Shown: in pieces, positions 21,462 to 32,456 of the stretch
How the letters are laid out: every line of letters starts with the position of its first letter
How positions within the stretch are numbered: position 1 is the stretch's first letter
Origin: Bartonella sp. WD16.2
GTDB lineage: Bacteria > Pseudomonadota > Alphaproteobacteria > Rhizobiales > Rhizobiaceae
Length of the DNA: 64,000 nucleotides
Assembly: GCF_002022505.1 (NCBI RefSeq)
Contig: NZ_CP019781.1
Coordinates: 992,001-1,056,000, forward strand
Reading direction: 5' to 3'
Translations under genes and position numbers: made by a program
Notes under the pieces: generated by a model
What the model saw: only the letters and a program-made list of their open reading frames with translations
The model's database searches: none
Told to the model about the DNA's origin: nothing

Positions 21462-22334
21462 CTACAAAATACTTTTCTCATAACATGACTCATCTGTCAA
21501 AACAGCTTTAACCAATTGTGAATTAAGCGCATGCCCGCTACAGTGTGAACGGAATAATCCAATAAAAGGCGCACCAAGCAATGCAGTGTCACCAACTGCA
21601 TCAAGAGTTTTATGCCTAACAAATTCATTTTCAAAATAAGGGCCATCTGAATTAATGATTTGATTATTAAGACCAATAATAAGAGAATTTTCTAAAGAGG
21701 CGCCTAATCCTTTTCCAGAAGTCCATAATTTTTCTACATCTTTAACAAAACCAAAAGTACGCGCACGTGATAAATCATCTCGAAATGCTTGTGACGTAAG
21801 ATCAAAACTCAATTGTTGCTTCCCAATAACAGATGAAGCAAAATCGATTGTAACGTCAAAACGGCGCCCATCAAACGGTAAAAATTCTGCAAAGCCATTA
21901 GCCGTTTCAACCCGCATTGGTTTTTTTATGATAAAATAAGGACGCAATACTGCCTGCTGTACAATACCTACTTTCTCAAAAAGTTGACAATACTGCCATG
22001 AAGCACCATCCAAAATAGGGATCTCATTATTTGATACCTCAATGATAAGATTATCTAAATCATAAGCAGCAATTGCCGCCATCAAATGTTCAATTGTTTC
22101 AACCCTTACATCCCCATGTCCAAGCACTGTTGATAATTCAGTTTTCCCCGTTTGCGATACATGCGCCTGAAACGTTTGTTCTTTTCCATCCTCTCCAAAA
22201 CGCCTAAAGATGATACCACACCCAACATCAGCTGGACAAACTTTTACTACAGATAGACACCCACTATGCACACCATATCCTTTAAATGTCACTGCATTCT
22301 TAAGAGTCGATTGATACCTTTTCATCAAACGCAT
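21462..22334 (-). CDS. lpxC: UDP-3-O-acyl-N-acetylglucosamine deacetylase LpxC
   Basis: Zinc hydrolase for the committed step of lipid A synthesis. The zinc and catalytic segments are present: VETIEHLMAAIAAYDLDN, EIPILDGAS, the FVRHKTLDAVGD ligand pair and HCSGHALNSQLV. The start MRLMKRYQSTLKNAV fits the family; Met4 is an alternative. The length of 290 aa is slightly short at the C-terminus, where the protein ends soon after the last conserved helix. A terminator lies between it and ftsZ, so lpxC probably has its own promoter in the 195-base gap upstream. Confidence 0.95.
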   Translation of the reverse strand: MRLMKRYQSTLKNAVTFKGYGVHSGCLSVVKVCPADVGCGIIFRRFGEDGKEQTFQAHVSQTGKTELSTVLGHGDVRVETIEHLMAAIAAYDLDNLIIEVSNNEIPILDGASWQYCQLFEKVGIVQQAVLRPYFIIKKPMRVETANGFAEFLPFDGRRFDVTIDFASSVIGKQQLSFDLTSQAFRDDLSRARTFGFVKDVEKLWTSGKGLGASLENSLIIGLNNQIINSDGPYFENEFVRHKTLDAVGDTALLGAPFIGLFRSHCSGHALNSQLVKAVLTDESCYEKSIL

Positions 22335-22410
22335 AACACCACTTCTTAATTTTCTTGATGATCTTTAAAGGTCTTAATAAAATCCTCAACAAATTATTTC
22401 TACGTAAAAT

Positions 22411-22442
22411 AATAAACCCGCTTATAATAAGCGGGCTTATTG
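22411..22442 (-). terminator. Terminator after ftsZ (end of the dcw transcript)
   Basis: A perfect stem CCCGCTTA / TAAGCGGG with a 3-base loop, flanked by A/T tracts that make it look usable in both directions. It lies about 90 bases downstream of the ftsZ stop codon and separates the mur-fts block from lpxC. Confidence 0.85.
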
Positions 22443-22528
22443 AAAATATAGAATTTTATATAAAAACTCAACATATTTTACTTATAATTTACTATGATAA
22501 AAAGTCTTCTCTTCTTACCCTTTTTCTA

Positions 22529-24277
22529 TTAATGTGCTTGGCGACGCAAAAATGCGGGTATTTCTAACTGATCTTCTTCACTTACCAAAGTTTGCTGATC
22601 TCGTAATACGCGTGAACGCGATTCAATAGAACAACGTGGAGCATAAACAGAAGCATCTTGAGAAAGTACTTGATTGTTTTTATTAGAATTTTGAGACTCC
22701 TTATGCTGAAAAGATCCCGCAGCAGGCTCCAACCGGGCCTCTGGTTCAGTTTCCTCACGATATGTTAAGCTCTGCTTTAAACGCTGCCAAAGATTGCGCG
22801 GACCTTGATCAGAAACAGAAGAATGCGCATCTTGCCCAAGAGAAACGGAAGGGAAATCTTTTAACTCAGGAATATGCGCCGATGCTGAGCGAGGTTGCAT
22901 TTGTACTCTCTTTTCCTTCTGTTCTACAATTTCAGTCACTTCATCAAGAACATGCGCAGTCGCCTCCATACTGACTGCTGCAGCCACAGGCTGTGTAGAA
23001 ACATGACTAACATGCCTACGCGGCGTATTTGATATCTGCCCATGAGAGATATTTTGCCCATAAGGAAGAGTATTTGTACTTCGTGTAGCAATTGTATCCG
23101 TAGGTCGCGTAAAAATTTGACTTTTAGGGCGAAATGACTCTTCAACTGATTGATTCATTTCTAATTCAAGCGCTTCCATTACATCTACCATTGATTCAGA
23201 AGACGGTGATGATGATTGAGAAGTAGTTTGTTCTAATCCACCATCATTCTTACGCGTTGAGACTACAGATCGTTGAAATTTAGGGCTAGAAGGCTGAATA
23301 ACATCGCTAACCATACGGTCAATACCTGTTGCAACCACCGACACACGAATGAGACCTTCAAGTGAATCATCATCAATGGCACCAAAAATAACATTTGCAT
23401 CAACATCAACTTCTTCACGAATACGATTAGCAGCCTCATCCACTTCAAACAAAGTCATATCACGACCCCCTGTAATGGAAATCAAAAGACCACGAGCTCC
23501 ACACATAGAGGTTTCATCTAACAGCGGATTTGCAATAGCAGCTTCAGCTGCTTTTAAAGCACGTCCTTCACCAGAAGCCTCACCTGTTCCCATCATCGCA
23601 CGACCCATTTCATGCATAACAGAACGAACATCAGCAAAATCAAGATTAATCAACCCTTCTTTAATCATTAAGTCCGTGATGGAAGCAACACCGGAATAAA
23701 GCACCTGATCAGCCATAGCAAAAGCATCGGCAAATGTTGTTTTTTCATCTGCAATACGAAATAGATTTTGGTTAGGAATAACAATCAATGTATCAACAGA
23801 TTTTTGCAATTCTTCTATACCAGCTTCCGCTGTTTTCATACGACGTGCACCTTCAAATTGAAATGGCTTTGTTACAACACCTACAGTCAAAATTCCTTTT
23901 TCACGTGCCGCACGAGCAACAACAGGCGCCGCCCCTGTTCCAGTACCTCCGCCCATACCTGCCGTAATGAAAACCATATGGGAATTTGCAAGATGATCCA
24001 TAATCTCATCAATACATTCATTTGCAGCTGCTTGCCCAACTTCCGGTAAAGCACCCGCACCCAAACCCTCTGTAACTGCTGCACCAAGCTGGATTACACG
24101 TTCAGCCTTTGACATAGCCAAAGCTTGTGCATCTGTATTGGCAACAACAAAATCAACCCCTTGAAGGCCAGCGTTAATCATATTATTGACGGCATTTCCA
24201 CCACCACCACCAATACCAAAAACGGTAATGCGTGGTTTCAATTCCGCGATATCTGGTCGGTGCAGATTAATCGTCAT
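22529..24277 (-). CDS. ftsZ: Cell division protein FtsZ, with long C-terminal extension
   Basis: Tubulin-like GTPase that forms the Z ring. The GTP-binding core (about 1-320) has [15 protein letters not shown] and the tubulin signature [10 protein letters not shown]. It is followed by a Ser/Gln/Thr-rich linker of about 245 residues and then the conserved C-terminal peptide IPAFLRRQ that contacts FtsA. The total is 582 aa, against about 380 in E. coli; an unusually long FtsZ is known in Bartonella. I use the ATG at 24277 ([10 protein letters not shown]), which has AAGGA about 7 bases upstream. The open frame reaches 24301, but those 8 extra codons are not in the family. Confidence 0.97.
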   Translation of the reverse strand: MTINLHRPDIAELKPRITVFGIGGGGGNAVNNMINAGLQGVDFVVANTDAQALAMSKAERVIQLGAAVTEGLGAGALPEVGQAAANECIDEIMDHLANSHMVFITAGMGGGTGTGAAPVVARAAREKGILTVGVVTKPFQFEGARRMKTAEAGIEELQKSVDTLIVIPNQNLFRIADEKTTFADAFAMADQVLYSGVASITDLMIKEGLINLDFADVRSVMHEMGRAMMGTGEASGEGRALKAAEAAIANPLLDETSMCGARGLLISITGGRDMTLFEVDEAANRIREEVDVDANVIFGAIDDDSLEGLIRVSVVATGIDRMVSDVIQPSSPKFQRSVVSTRKNDGGLEQTTSQSSSPSSESMVDVMEALELEMNQSVEESFRPKSQIFTRPTDTIATRSTNTLPYGQNISHGQISNTPRRHVSHVSTQPVAAAVSMEATAHVLDEVTEIVEQKEKRVQMQPRSASAHIPELKDFPSVSLGQDAHSSVSDQGPRNLWQRLKQSLTYREETEPEARLEPAAGSFQHKESQNSNKNNQVLSQDASVYAPRCSIESRSRVLRDQQTLVSEEDQLEIPAFLRRQAH

Positions 24278-24345
24278 TTTCTTTTCCTTCTCATAAAGCA
24301 CCGCAAATTAAGGCGGTGAAAATTAATTTTATCCCTATAAACTTA

Positions 24346-25644
24346 CTAAAAACTCTCACGCAACCACTGACCAACACGCTGGAAATATCCACCTGTGTTT
24401 GTCGATAAATGATTCACTGCAGTTTGAACTGTTTTTTCTTGAAACCCCGCCAATTGCGGATAAATTAACAATCCAACAGCAGATGAAAATGCCGCCCCTT
24501 TAGCAAAGGAAGGAAGCCTGGAAACACCCAAAGGCCGCCCTACACGAACATTTCTTCCCAATATACTACGTGCTATTTCCGGCAAACCCGTTAATTGGCT
24601 TGCTCCTCCGGTTAAAATAACACGCTTACCAATGATGTGGCCAAAACCTGAACAGTTCAAACAATCACGCATCATTTCTAATATTTCTTCAACACGCGCA
24701 CGAATAATACGACCAAGAACAGCACATGGATACTGAATTTCATGACGCTCATTTCCAATTTCTGCCACATTAATCATTTGACGTTCATCATAATCCGTTG
24801 AAAACATCGAGCCGTATACAACTTTTAAACGCTCAGCTTCTTCAATAGACATCGATAATCCACGAGCTATATCGAGAGTTATATGGTGTCCCCCAATTGC
24901 AAGTGCATCCGCATAAACAAATTTTCCTTCAGAAAACACAGAAAATGTCGTTGTTCCACCACCAAAATCAATACACGCCGCTCCTAAACGCGCCTCATCA
25001 TCAACTAAAACCGAAAGACCGCTAGCAAAAGGCGTTGCCACCATTGCCTCAACACTTAAATGAGCACGGTTAATGCAGGCTTCTAAATTACGCAAAGGAG
25101 CTGTTTCTGCTGTTACAACATGCACATCCACACCAAATAACTCTCCCATCATCCCAATAGGATCAGAAATTCCCTTATCTCCATCCAATGCATAAGACAC
25201 TGGAACTGAATGCATAATATGACGTTCAACCTTAAAAGCCTTACGCGAGACATCTGCTAATGCCATACGCATATCACGCGTAGTAACTTTACGCCCACCC
25301 AAACGCACAACACCATTAACAAAAGTACTCTTCAACCGGCTTGAAGAAAAATTCACAATTACTGAATCTACTACTAAACCAGCCATTTTTTCTGCCGCAT
25401 CAACAGCCAAGCGTATAGACTGTTCTGCCGCATACATATCCATCACAACACCAGATTTAATACCACGTGAACGTTGCACACCAAAACCTAAAACTTCCAT
25501 AAAGTGTGTACGAGCGTGTAAATGGTGTGTATGCCTCAAAGGATGCAAACAAGCAATAAGACACACAATCTTACTTGAACCAACATCAAGAACCGTTAGA
25601 AAACGTGTTTTGCGTCCTCCACTATGATGCGACCCAAGCAACAT
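24346..25644 (-). CDS. ftsA: Cell division protein FtsA
   Basis: Actin-like ATPase that tethers FtsZ to the membrane and recruits the divisome. The actin-fold phosphate loops are visible: TVLDVGSSKIVCLIA (near 17-31), CIDFGGGTTTFSVF (near 226) and VILTGGASQLTGLPEIA (near 343). The C-terminal amphipathic helix for membrane binding is YFQRVGQWLRESF. The length of 432 aa is usual. Its ATG shares one base with the ftsQ stop (TAATG), a sign of translational coupling. A 68-base gap separates it from ftsZ. Confidence 0.96.
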   Translation of the reverse strand: MLLGSHHSGGRKTRFLTVLDVGSSKIVCLIACLHPLRHTHHLHARTHFMEVLGFGVQRSRGIKSGVVMDMYAAEQSIRLAVDAAEKMAGLVVDSVIVNFSSSRLKSTFVNGVVRLGGRKVTTRDMRMALADVSRKAFKVERHIMHSVPVSYALDGDKGISDPIGMMGELFGVDVHVVTAETAPLRNLEACINRAHLSVEAMVATPFASGLSVLVDDEARLGAACIDFGGGTTTFSVFSEGKFVYADALAIGGHHITLDIARGLSMSIEEAERLKVVYGSMFSTDYDERQMINVAEIGNERHEIQYPCAVLGRIIRARVEEILEMMRDCLNCSGFGHIIGKRVILTGGASQLTGLPEIARSILGRNVRVGRPLGVSRLPSFAKGAAFSSAVGLLIYPQLAGFQEKTVQTAVNHLSTNTGGYFQRVGQWLRESF

Positions 25645-26540
25645 TATACCCCCTCCGCCTTCAAGACGCGCTCTTCTTCAGCTATAACAGCACGATGACG
25701 TTCTAATGCTTCATCCGACAAAGAAATCGTTATCCGATCAGAAAGACGCAAATCAACACTTAAAACATCGCGTACAAAAAGATCCTGTGCTGTACCTGTT
25801 TTAATAAGAGAAGAAAGGCTTTTAATAGCTCCTTTTTCAGGAAGCATAATACGCATTCCATTATCTAGAACAATATCCCAACGCCGATCGCCCACACGCA
25901 CATAAGCACGGATACGATTGCTCAACTGTGGATATAATGAAAGTTCTTGAATAAATAATTTTGCTGCACTTTGCGCACCTTGACCAACCACAAGAGGCAA
26001 ATTCTGAACTAAACCTGCCTGAAATGGAGCAATCACACACCCTGTATGATCAACAATATCCATTATACCATCATGTTGCCAAATGGCATATGGTTCACGT
26101 TCTATCAGTGAAATACGCACCCGATTAGGATAAATCTTTTGAACATCAGCCGATTGAATCCAAACCTGCTGTTCTAAAATAAAGCGTGCTTTATTAACAT
26201 CAAAACTGATAATTGATGGATAAGCATCAAGCCCTAAAATTTTCAAAATATCTTGTCTCGCCAAACGCTTATTACCGTTCATATCGACATCAGTTACTAC
26301 AAAACCAAAATTCAATGGTGCAGCTTTTACAATACTATCCATCTGACCATTAGACGAAATTCCATAAAGTGCCGAAAGAGAGAAAAAAGATAAAACGGCA
26401 AAAGAACCAAAATGACGAGGCACATAAATACTGGCAACAAACTGAAATATAAACCGACGAAACCGACGATAAAGACGCGGTAAAACTGGCACTGATTGCA
26501 CCATCAGAATATTTATTCTATCAACATTCAACGCATACAC
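25644..26540 (-). CDS. ftsQ: Cell division protein FtsQ
   Basis: Bitopic inner-membrane protein linking early and late divisome components. A basic cytoplasmic N-terminus is followed by one membrane span (about residues 45-65), a POTRA domain from [19 protein letters not shown], and the FtsQ domain with [20 protein letters not shown] prefer the GTG at 26540 (298 aa): GGAGGA lies 6 bases upstream, inside the end of ddlB. An ATG at 26561 keeps the frame open and would add 7 residues but has no good ribosome site. The overlap with ddlB suggests coupling. Confidence 0.92.
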   Translation of the reverse strand: MYALNVDRINILMVQSVPVLPRLYRRFRRFIFQFVASIYVPRHFGSFAVLSFFSLSALYGISSNGQMDSIVKAAPLNFGFVVTDVDMNGNKRLARQDILKILGLDAYPSIISFDVNKARFILEQQVWIQSADVQKIYPNRVRISLIEREPYAIWQHDGIMDIVDHTGCVIAPFQAGLVQNLPLVVGQGAQSAAKLFIQELSLYPQLSNRIRAYVRVGDRRWDIVLDNGMRIMLPEKGAIKSLSSLIKTGTAQDLFVRDVLSVDLRLSDRITISLSDEALERHRAVIAEEERVLKAEGV

Positions 26541-27448
26541 GACGCGTCCTCCGCTATCCATTTAACAATATCACCGTAAGTACGGCCACTCGCTTTTGCT
26601 ATATCAGGAACAAGAGAAACCGGTGTCATACCAGGCTGCGTATTAATTTCTAGCCAAACCAGCTCCTCTGTCTCCTCAACAAAACGAAAATCTGAACGGC
26701 TAACACCTCGACAACCTATAGCTTGATGTGCTGCCAAAGACATTCTTTGCACTTTTTGGTAAATATTTAATGAAAGTTGTGCAGGACAAATATGAAGAGA
26801 ACCACCAGGTGTATATTTTGAGTCATAATCATAAAATTGAAAATGTTTATCAGGCACAATTTCACAAACATCCAAAACCTCATCCCCTAAAACTGCGCAA
26901 GTAAGTTCACGCCCAGGAATGTATTTTTCAACAATCACTTCATCTCCATAAACCCATTCAGTACTCATAATATTACGCAATGGCAAAGTCTCATCACCAC
27001 TTACAATCACCACACCAAAACTTGACCCTTCACGCACTGGCTTAATGACATAGGGTGGCTCCATAGGATGTTCTCGCCCTATGACAAAGCGGTTCATCAC
27101 ACAAGAAGGAGCAACATGTACACTAGCGCTAGCAGCAATGATTTTCGCACGTCCTTTATCCATTGCCAAAGCTGATGCCATCACTCCAGAATGAGTATAA
27201 GGAATTTTTAAATATTCAAGAATACCTTGAATACAACCATCTTCACCAAACGGTCCATGTAATGCATTAAAAACAATATCTGGCTGTAATTGCACAAGAA
27301 CAGCAGCAATGTGTTCATCAACATCCACACGAATTACATTATAACCCTGCTTTTCAAGAGCATCAGCACAAGCAGTACCTGAAGATAAGCTTACAGAGCG
27401 CTCAGATGAAAATCCACCCATCAACACAGCTATACGCCTATCCTTCAT
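26528..27448 (-). CDS. ddlB: D-alanine--D-alanine ligase
   Basis: ATP-grasp enzyme joining two D-alanines for the peptidoglycan stem peptide. Motifs: [17 protein letters not shown] (N-terminal substrate loop), [29 protein letters not shown] (ATP lysine), [13 protein letters not shown] and the metal-binding [14 protein letters not shown]. The length of 306 aa is normal. GAGGAA lies about 10 bases before the ATG. A 227-base gap separates it from murB upstream; its 3' end overlaps the start region of ftsQ. Confidence 0.96.
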   Translation of the reverse strand: MKDRRIAVLMGGFSSERSVSLSSGTACADALEKQGYNVIRVDVDEHIAAVLVQLQPDIVFNALHGPFGEDGCIQGILEYLKIPYTHSGVMASALAMDKGRAKIIAASASVHVAPSCVMNRFVIGREHPMEPPYVIKPVREGSSFGVVIVSGDETLPLRNIMSTEWVYGDEVIVEKYIPGRELTCAVLGDEVLDVCEIVPDKHFQFYDYDSKYTPGGSLHICPAQLSLNIYQKVQRMSLAAHQAIGCRGVSRSDFRFVEETEELVWLEINTQPGMTPVSLVPDIAKASGRTYGDIVKWIAEDASCMR

Positions 27449-27675
27449 AACAATTTATTCCTCTTTACATACTAGATATAGACTCTACTAAAACAATTTA
27501 TACCACACATAAGGATAAACTAGATTTATCCTTGCGAATCAACACCCTAGCATTTTCTATAGTGAATCAGAATCAAGAGCATGAAGCAAGAGTTTTTCTA
27601 TTAATTTGTTGATTTTTAATAGAAAATTTTTCTTATCTCTTTGAAATGACTCAGTTTTTTAGTGATTTAAATAAA

Positions 27676-28653
27676 TCAATAAAACTGATCAAAAGAAGGA
27701 ACGATATGGTCTTGTTCAAATTGTCCAAGGCGTTGTATTTCCCATTCTAAATAATAGGCTGAATGAGCAAAAACACGAGCACGGACAGTTTCACCCAACT
27801 GTTCAAGATCATAGCCTGTAGCTTCACCTGTATTAATCATAAAATTACAATGCATCTTACTCATTTGAGCGCCACCAACCTGTAAACCACGACACCCAGC
27901 TTCATCAATAACGCGCCATGCAGATGTACCTTTAGGGTTACGAAAAGTTGACCCACCTGTTTTCTCACGAACAGGTTGTACCTTTTCTCGATGTAAAACA
28001 ACTTCATTCATAGCAGCGTGAATATTATCTTTATTTCCTGGATTTCCTTCCAACATAGCAGCAGTAAAAATAAGCTCTTCAGAAATATTACAATGACGAT
28101 ACGAATAATGCATATCACTCAAACTCAAAACATGGCGCTCACCCTTACGATCAAGGGCATAAACCTCAACAACGCGCTCAGCTGTTTCAATACCATTAGC
28201 CCCTGCATTCATTTTTAATGCCCCACCCAAATTACCAGGAATACCATAATAAAAATGAAAACCAGAAAGCTCAGCCTCTAAAGCCGCTGCTGCTAAATGT
28301 TTATCAGCCGTAGCAGCACCAACGAGAAGGCACTTTGGAGAAACTTGCTTTAATTGTCCAAAACCTTTTGCTGAAAGACGAATAACAACCCCAGGAATCC
28401 CCCCATCACGTACAAGAAGATTAGAACCAATCCCCACAATCGTTATAGGAATAGATTCCGGTAGCACTTGAAGAAACAAAGCTAAATCTTCTTCATCAGA
28501 AGGCTGATAAAAAAGTTCAGCTAATCCACCAGTACGAAACCATGTCACCTTACGCATCTCAATATTGGGAGTAAATTTACCCCGGATGTTTTTTAACGCC
28601 GGCTGTAATTGTGCTAACAGCGTTTCACCATCAATTGGTTGAAAATTTACCAT
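27676..28653 (-). CDS. murB: UDP-N-acetylenolpyruvoylglucosamine reductase MurB
   Basis: FAD/NADPH enzyme that reduces enolpyruvyl-UDP-GlcNAc to UDP-MurNAc. Visible motifs are [31 protein letters not shown] (FAD), [20 protein letters not shown], and [11 protein letters not shown] with the catalytic serine. The length of 325 aa fits the type I enzyme. The gene overlaps the end of murC by 23 bases. About 227 bases without a gene follow before ddlB. Confidence 0.96.
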   Translation of the reverse strand: MVNFQPIDGETLLAQLQPALKNIRGKFTPNIEMRKVTWFRTGGLAELFYQPSDEEDLALFLQVLPESIPITIVGIGSNLLVRDGGIPGVVIRLSAKGFGQLKQVSPKCLLVGAATADKHLAAAALEAELSGFHFYYGIPGNLGGALKMNAGANGIETAERVVEVYALDRKGERHVLSLSDMHYSYRHCNISEELIFTAAMLEGNPGNKDNIHAAMNEVVLHREKVQPVREKTGGSTFRNPKGTSAWRVIDEAGCRGLQVGGAQMSKMHCNFMINTGEATGYDLEQLGETVRARVFAHSAYYLEWEIQRLGQFEQDHIVPSFDQFY

Positions 28654-30058
28654 TTTTATTAAGTTCCGCTAATTGTTTAGGTAGCGCATAAGCCCACTGT
28701 GTAATGCTACCTGCACCGAGAAAAACCACATAATCACCAGGATTTGCTAATGCAGCTATAATCAAAGTAATATCTTCAAGAGTATTCACCAAGCGCACAT
28801 CACGATGACTTGCCATTTGAATATGCTCAACCAATTCTTTAGAACCAAAACCAGCAATTGGTTCTTCACCAGCTGCATAAACCGGCGCAATCATTACTGT
28901 ATCAGCATCATTAAAACAAGTAATAAAATCGTCAAATAAATTATGCAAACGTGAATAACGGTGGGGTTGTACAATCGCAATAACCCGTCCTTTTGTACTT
29001 TCACGAGCTGCACTTAAAACAGCTTTTATTTCAACCGGATGATGCCCATAATCATCAAATATTTCAATACCACGCCAACTTCCCGTTTGTGTAAAACGCC
29101 GTTTTACCCCACAAAATTCTGCTAACCCTTTTTTGATAGATTCATTTGAAATACCAAGCTCATGTGCAATAGCAATCGCCGCAGTAGCATTAGAAATATT
29201 ATGTTGCCCTGACATCGGCAAAACCAAGTTTCTCAGTTCAGTTTCTTCATTTGTTTTCCGGGATCGAATGAGAACGTCAAAATACGCCTTTTGACCTTCC
29301 ATCGAAAGATTAAGAAAACGCACATCAGCTTGCGGATTAGCACCATAAGTTACTACCCAACGATCATCAATACGACTGGCCAATGTTTGAACTTCCGGAT
29401 GATCAATACACATAACAGCAAAACCATAAAAAGGTACATTCTCTACGAATTGCCGAAAAGCCTCACGCACAGCATCAAAACTGCCATAATAATCCAGATG
29501 TTCAGAGTCAATATTGGTGACAACAACAATATCAGCAGGCAATTTTAAAAATGTACCATCACTTTCATCAGCTTCAACCACCATCCAATCTCCACAGCCC
29601 ATACGTGCATTGGTTCCATAAGCATTAATAATGCCACCATTAATTACCATCGGATCAAAATTACTAGCGTCAAGAAGCGCCGCTACCATTGATGTAGTGG
29701 TTGTCTTACCATGTGTACCACCAACAGCTATCGCCCGGCGAAAACGCATCAACTCGGCTAACATTTCTGCACGTCTAACAATTGGTAAATGTTTTTCTTT
29801 AGCAGCAATATATTCAGGATTTGTTTTTTTTATAGCAGTAGAAATAACAACAACTTTTGCAGCTTCTAAATTTTCAGCACAATGACCTATATGAATGTTA
29901 ATCCCTTTACCCCGTAAACGCTCTACATTTGCATTATTCGTTTGATCGGATCCTTGAACTTTATAACCAAGATTATGAAGAACCTCAGCAATTCCACTCA
30001 TACCAATACCCCCAATACCTATAAAGTGGATAATGCCAATATCAAGTGGCATTTTCAT
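28631..30058 (-). CDS. murC: UDP-N-acetylmuramate--L-alanine ligase MurC
   Basis: Adds L-Ala to UDP-MurNAc, the first of the four Mur ligase steps. The N-terminal Rossmann segment [18 protein letters not shown] and the P-loop [16 protein letters not shown] are intact, as is the central [10 protein letters not shown]. The start is the ATG at 30058 (475 aa), with AAAGGAG about 8 bases upstream; the frame extends 14 codons further into murG without support. It overlaps the 3' end of murG by 17 bases and murB at its own 3' end. Confidence 0.96.
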   Translation of the reverse strand: MKMPLDIGIIHFIGIGGIGMSGIAEVLHNLGYKVQGSDQTNNANVERLRGKGINIHIGHCAENLEAAKVVVISTAIKKTNPEYIAAKEKHLPIVRRAEMLAELMRFRRAIAVGGTHGKTTTTSMVAALLDASNFDPMVINGGIINAYGTNARMGCGDWMVVEADESDGTFLKLPADIVVVTNIDSEHLDYYGSFDAVREAFRQFVENVPFYGFAVMCIDHPEVQTLASRIDDRWVVTYGANPQADVRFLNLSMEGQKAYFDVLIRSRKTNEETELRNLVLPMSGQHNISNATAAIAIAHELGISNESIKKGLAEFCGVKRRFTQTGSWRGIEIFDDYGHHPVEIKAVLSAARESTKGRVIAIVQPHRYSRLHNLFDDFITCFNDADTVMIAPVYAAGEEPIAGFGSKELVEHIQMASHRDVRLVNTLEDITLIIAALANPGDYVVFLGAGSITQWAYALPKQLAELNKNGKFSTN

Positions 30059-31181
30059 TAAAAAGCTCCTTTCTAATGTCTGATAATGACCAGCCTGCAA
30101 TCAAAGCTTCAGCCATATTAGCAAGAACTCTGGTTGCATGAGGTTGCCCAACCTTTTTCGCAGCAAGCGCCTGTTTTTCTAATAAGTGGGGTTCATGACA
30201 AGCTTTCGTTAAAAGAGTAGCAAGCATTTGTGCATTTAAATCTTTTTCGGCAATAATTTGAGCTGCTCCCGTTGCAGCAAGCATTGCCGCATTTTCTGCT
30301 TGATCATGATCTAAAGCATGAGGATACGGAATCAATAAAGCTGGCCTACCAATAACAGCTATTTCACAAACCGTTGAAGCACCAGAACGTGACATAATGA
30401 AATGAGACCAAGCAATATGTTCAGCCATATTATCAAAAAAAGGAGCAACTTTTGCTTCCACCCCCATATTGCGATAAATTTGTACCAAATCCATCACTTC
30501 ACCACGAACCTGCTGAATAATACGTAAACGTTTACGGATATTATTATCAAGCAAAGCAATTGCTTCAGGAACAATTTTTGAAAAAACAGAAGCTCCTTGG
30601 CTACCACCAAAGACTAAAAAATGAAATGGCTTTTTCTCTGTAGAAGTACAATAAGGAATTTCTGCTGCTTTAAGAATAGCCTCACGAACAGGATTGCCTG
30701 TAAGAAACGTTTTATAAGCATAAACTCCATTAGCTGATAATAAACCACCTGCTATTGCATTGACCCTAGCTGCTAAAATCCTATTAGCACGGCCCATAAC
30801 AGCATTTTGCTCATGAATAAATGTTACACGTCTCGTTAAGGCGGCAATCAAAACTGGTGGAAAGGTAGGATAACCACCAAACCCCCCTACAAGAACAGGA
30901 CGTAATTTATAAAAAAGCACCCACGACTGACATATTCCTTTTAATAAATGCCAAAACGTTTTCATAAGTGCAAAAGGATGATATCGTATCAATGTTGCTG
31001 ATGACATAATATGAATATGTTTTTTATCAAAATGACGTACAAAACTCTTACCTCTTTCATCTGTTGCCAAATGAACATCATATCCGCGTTGTCTTAATTC
31101 AACAGAAAGTGCCTCTGCAGGAAAAAGATGCCCACCTGTACCACCAGCAACCAAAATAATAACCTTTTTTTTATGCGTCAT
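30042..31181 (-). CDS. murG: MurG, lipid II-forming GlcNAc transferase
   Basis: Peripheral inner-membrane glycosyltransferase (GT28) that adds GlcNAc to lipid I. Signatures are the N-terminal G loop [30 protein letters not shown], the second G loop [11 protein letters not shown] and [24 protein letters not shown] (shown in part). I use the ATG at 31181 (379 aa, [10 protein letters not shown]) with AGGA about 9 bases upstream. An open frame to 31238 overlaps ftsW and is not in the family. It starts 11 bases after the ftsW stop. Confidence 0.96.
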   Translation of the reverse strand: MTHKKKVIILVAGGTGGHLFPAEALSVELRQRGYDVHLATDERGKSFVRHFDKKHIHIMSSATLIRYHPFALMKTFWHLLKGICQSWVLFYKLRPVLVGGFGGYPTFPPVLIAALTRRVTFIHEQNAVMGRANRILAARVNAIAGGLLSANGVYAYKTFLTGNPVREAILKAAEIPYCTSTEKKPFHFLVFGGSQGASVFSKIVPEAIALLDNNIRKRLRIIQQVRGEVMDLVQIYRNMGVEAKVAPFFDNMAEHIAWSHFIMSRSGASTVCEIAVIGRPALLIPYPHALDHDQAENAAMLAATGAAQIIAEKDLNAQMLATLLTKACHEPHLLEKQALAAKKVGQPHATRVLANMAEALIAGWSLSDIRKELFNENAT

Positions 31182-31192
31182 TAGATGACATC

Positions 31193-32332
31193 CTAAACAA
31201 TAAGCGGAGGAAAAGCTGAAAACCGCGTTTCTGGCCAACGGCGTGTTAAACTAAGCAAAATACCCATCGAAATAGCAATCGCTACCATAGATGAACCACC
31301 ATAAGAAATAAATGGCAATGTCATACCTTTTGGAGGTATCAAATGAAGATTAACTGCCATATTAATTCCCGATTGCAAACCAATCATTATCGCCATGCCA
31401 GTAATACCAAAACACGTAAATGAATCACGCGTATTCAACGCTATATAAAGTGAACGTATAACAATAAAACCAAAAAGGGCCATAATCAATAAACAGAAGA
31501 TAATACCATATTCTTCAGCTGCAACAGAAAACACAAAATCTGTATGGCTATCAGGAATAATGCGCTTAATTGTACCCTCCCCTGGTCCTTGACCAAACCA
31601 CCCACCATTTAAAATAGCCTCACGCCCCACATCCACCTGAAATGTATTGCCTTCACCTGTCAAAAAACCATCAATACGTTCGCGCACATGGCGAACAAAA
31701 AAATAAGCTAAAAAACCTCCTAAAACAGCTAAAACAACAAAGAACAAAATAATAGTAAAAGATACACCTGCAACAAAAAACAAACCACCCCATGTTGCAC
31801 TAATCAAAAGTGTTTGACCAATATCAGGCTGAAAAACAAGAAGTGTGCAACAAATAGCATAAAGTGCAATAGACAACATATAGCGAAATTTACCATAATG
31901 TTTCATTTGATCTGAAAACAACCAAGCTGACACAACTACAAACGCTGGCTTCATAAATTCTGAAGCTTGCAAAGAAAAACCAAACAAAGAAATCCAACGC
32001 CGTGCTCCTTTTAACTCAGAACCAAATAATAAAGTCGCAACCATAAGAACAAGTGTAGCAAATAACAAAAGAATGCATAAACGACGAATATTATGAGGTG
32101 AAAAAAAAGAAATAGTAACCATAGTACAAAACGCAAGGATACTAAAAATGATATGCCAACGAACAAAATAAAAACTATCCTCAATTCCTATTTTTTTCGC
32201 AACAGCGGGACTGGCTGCAAAAGACAACATAACGCCAATCCCCATCAAGATCAGACAAGCAGCAAAAATAAAGCGATCAATCGTCCACCACCAATTAGCA
32301 ATCGGATCTTGATTGGCACGAGTAATCATCAT
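31193..32332 (-). CDS. ftsW: FtsW, septal SEDS peptidoglycan polymerase
   Basis: Ten-span SEDS-family glycosyltransferase that polymerises septal peptidoglycan with FtsI. Diagnostic segments include WHIIFSI in an early span, VSAWLFSDQ, FVFSVAAEEYGIIFCLL and the loop LHLIPPKGMTLPFISYGGSS. I place the start at the ATG at 32332 (379 aa), with AAAGGA about 10 bases upstream. The frame is open to 32404, but those residues are polar and outside the family. It lies between murD and murG, the standard dcw position. Confidence 0.95.
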   Translation of the reverse strand: MMITRANQDPIANWWWTIDRFIFAACLILMGIGVMLSFAASPAVAKKIGIEDSFYFVRWHIIFSILAFCTMVTISFFSPHNIRRLCILLLFATLVLMVATLLFGSELKGARRWISLFGFSLQASEFMKPAFVVVSAWLFSDQMKHYGKFRYMLSIALYAICCTLLVFQPDIGQTLLISATWGGLFFVAGVSFTIILFFVVLAVLGGFLAYFFVRHVRERIDGFLTGEGNTFQVDVGREAILNGGWFGQGPGEGTIKRIIPDSHTDFVFSVAAEEYGIIFCLLIMALFGFIVIRSLYIALNTRDSFTCFGITGMAIMIGLQSGINMAVNLHLIPPKGMTLPFISYGGSSMVAIAISMGILLSLTRRWPETRFSAFPPLIV

Positions 32333-32456
32333 TTTCACTTTATCCTTTTTATCATTCCACTCAAAGCGATATGATGTTTCTATTTTTTTTGGCAAGCATT
32401 GCAAAAACTAAATTACACTTAAAAAGATTCTGAATTGTTAATGATAGAATAAATTT

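Noticed and set aside
23349..23699. 116-codon plus-strand frame inside ftsZ
   Set aside because: Shadow of the strongly conserved ftsZ GTPase core on the opposite strand.
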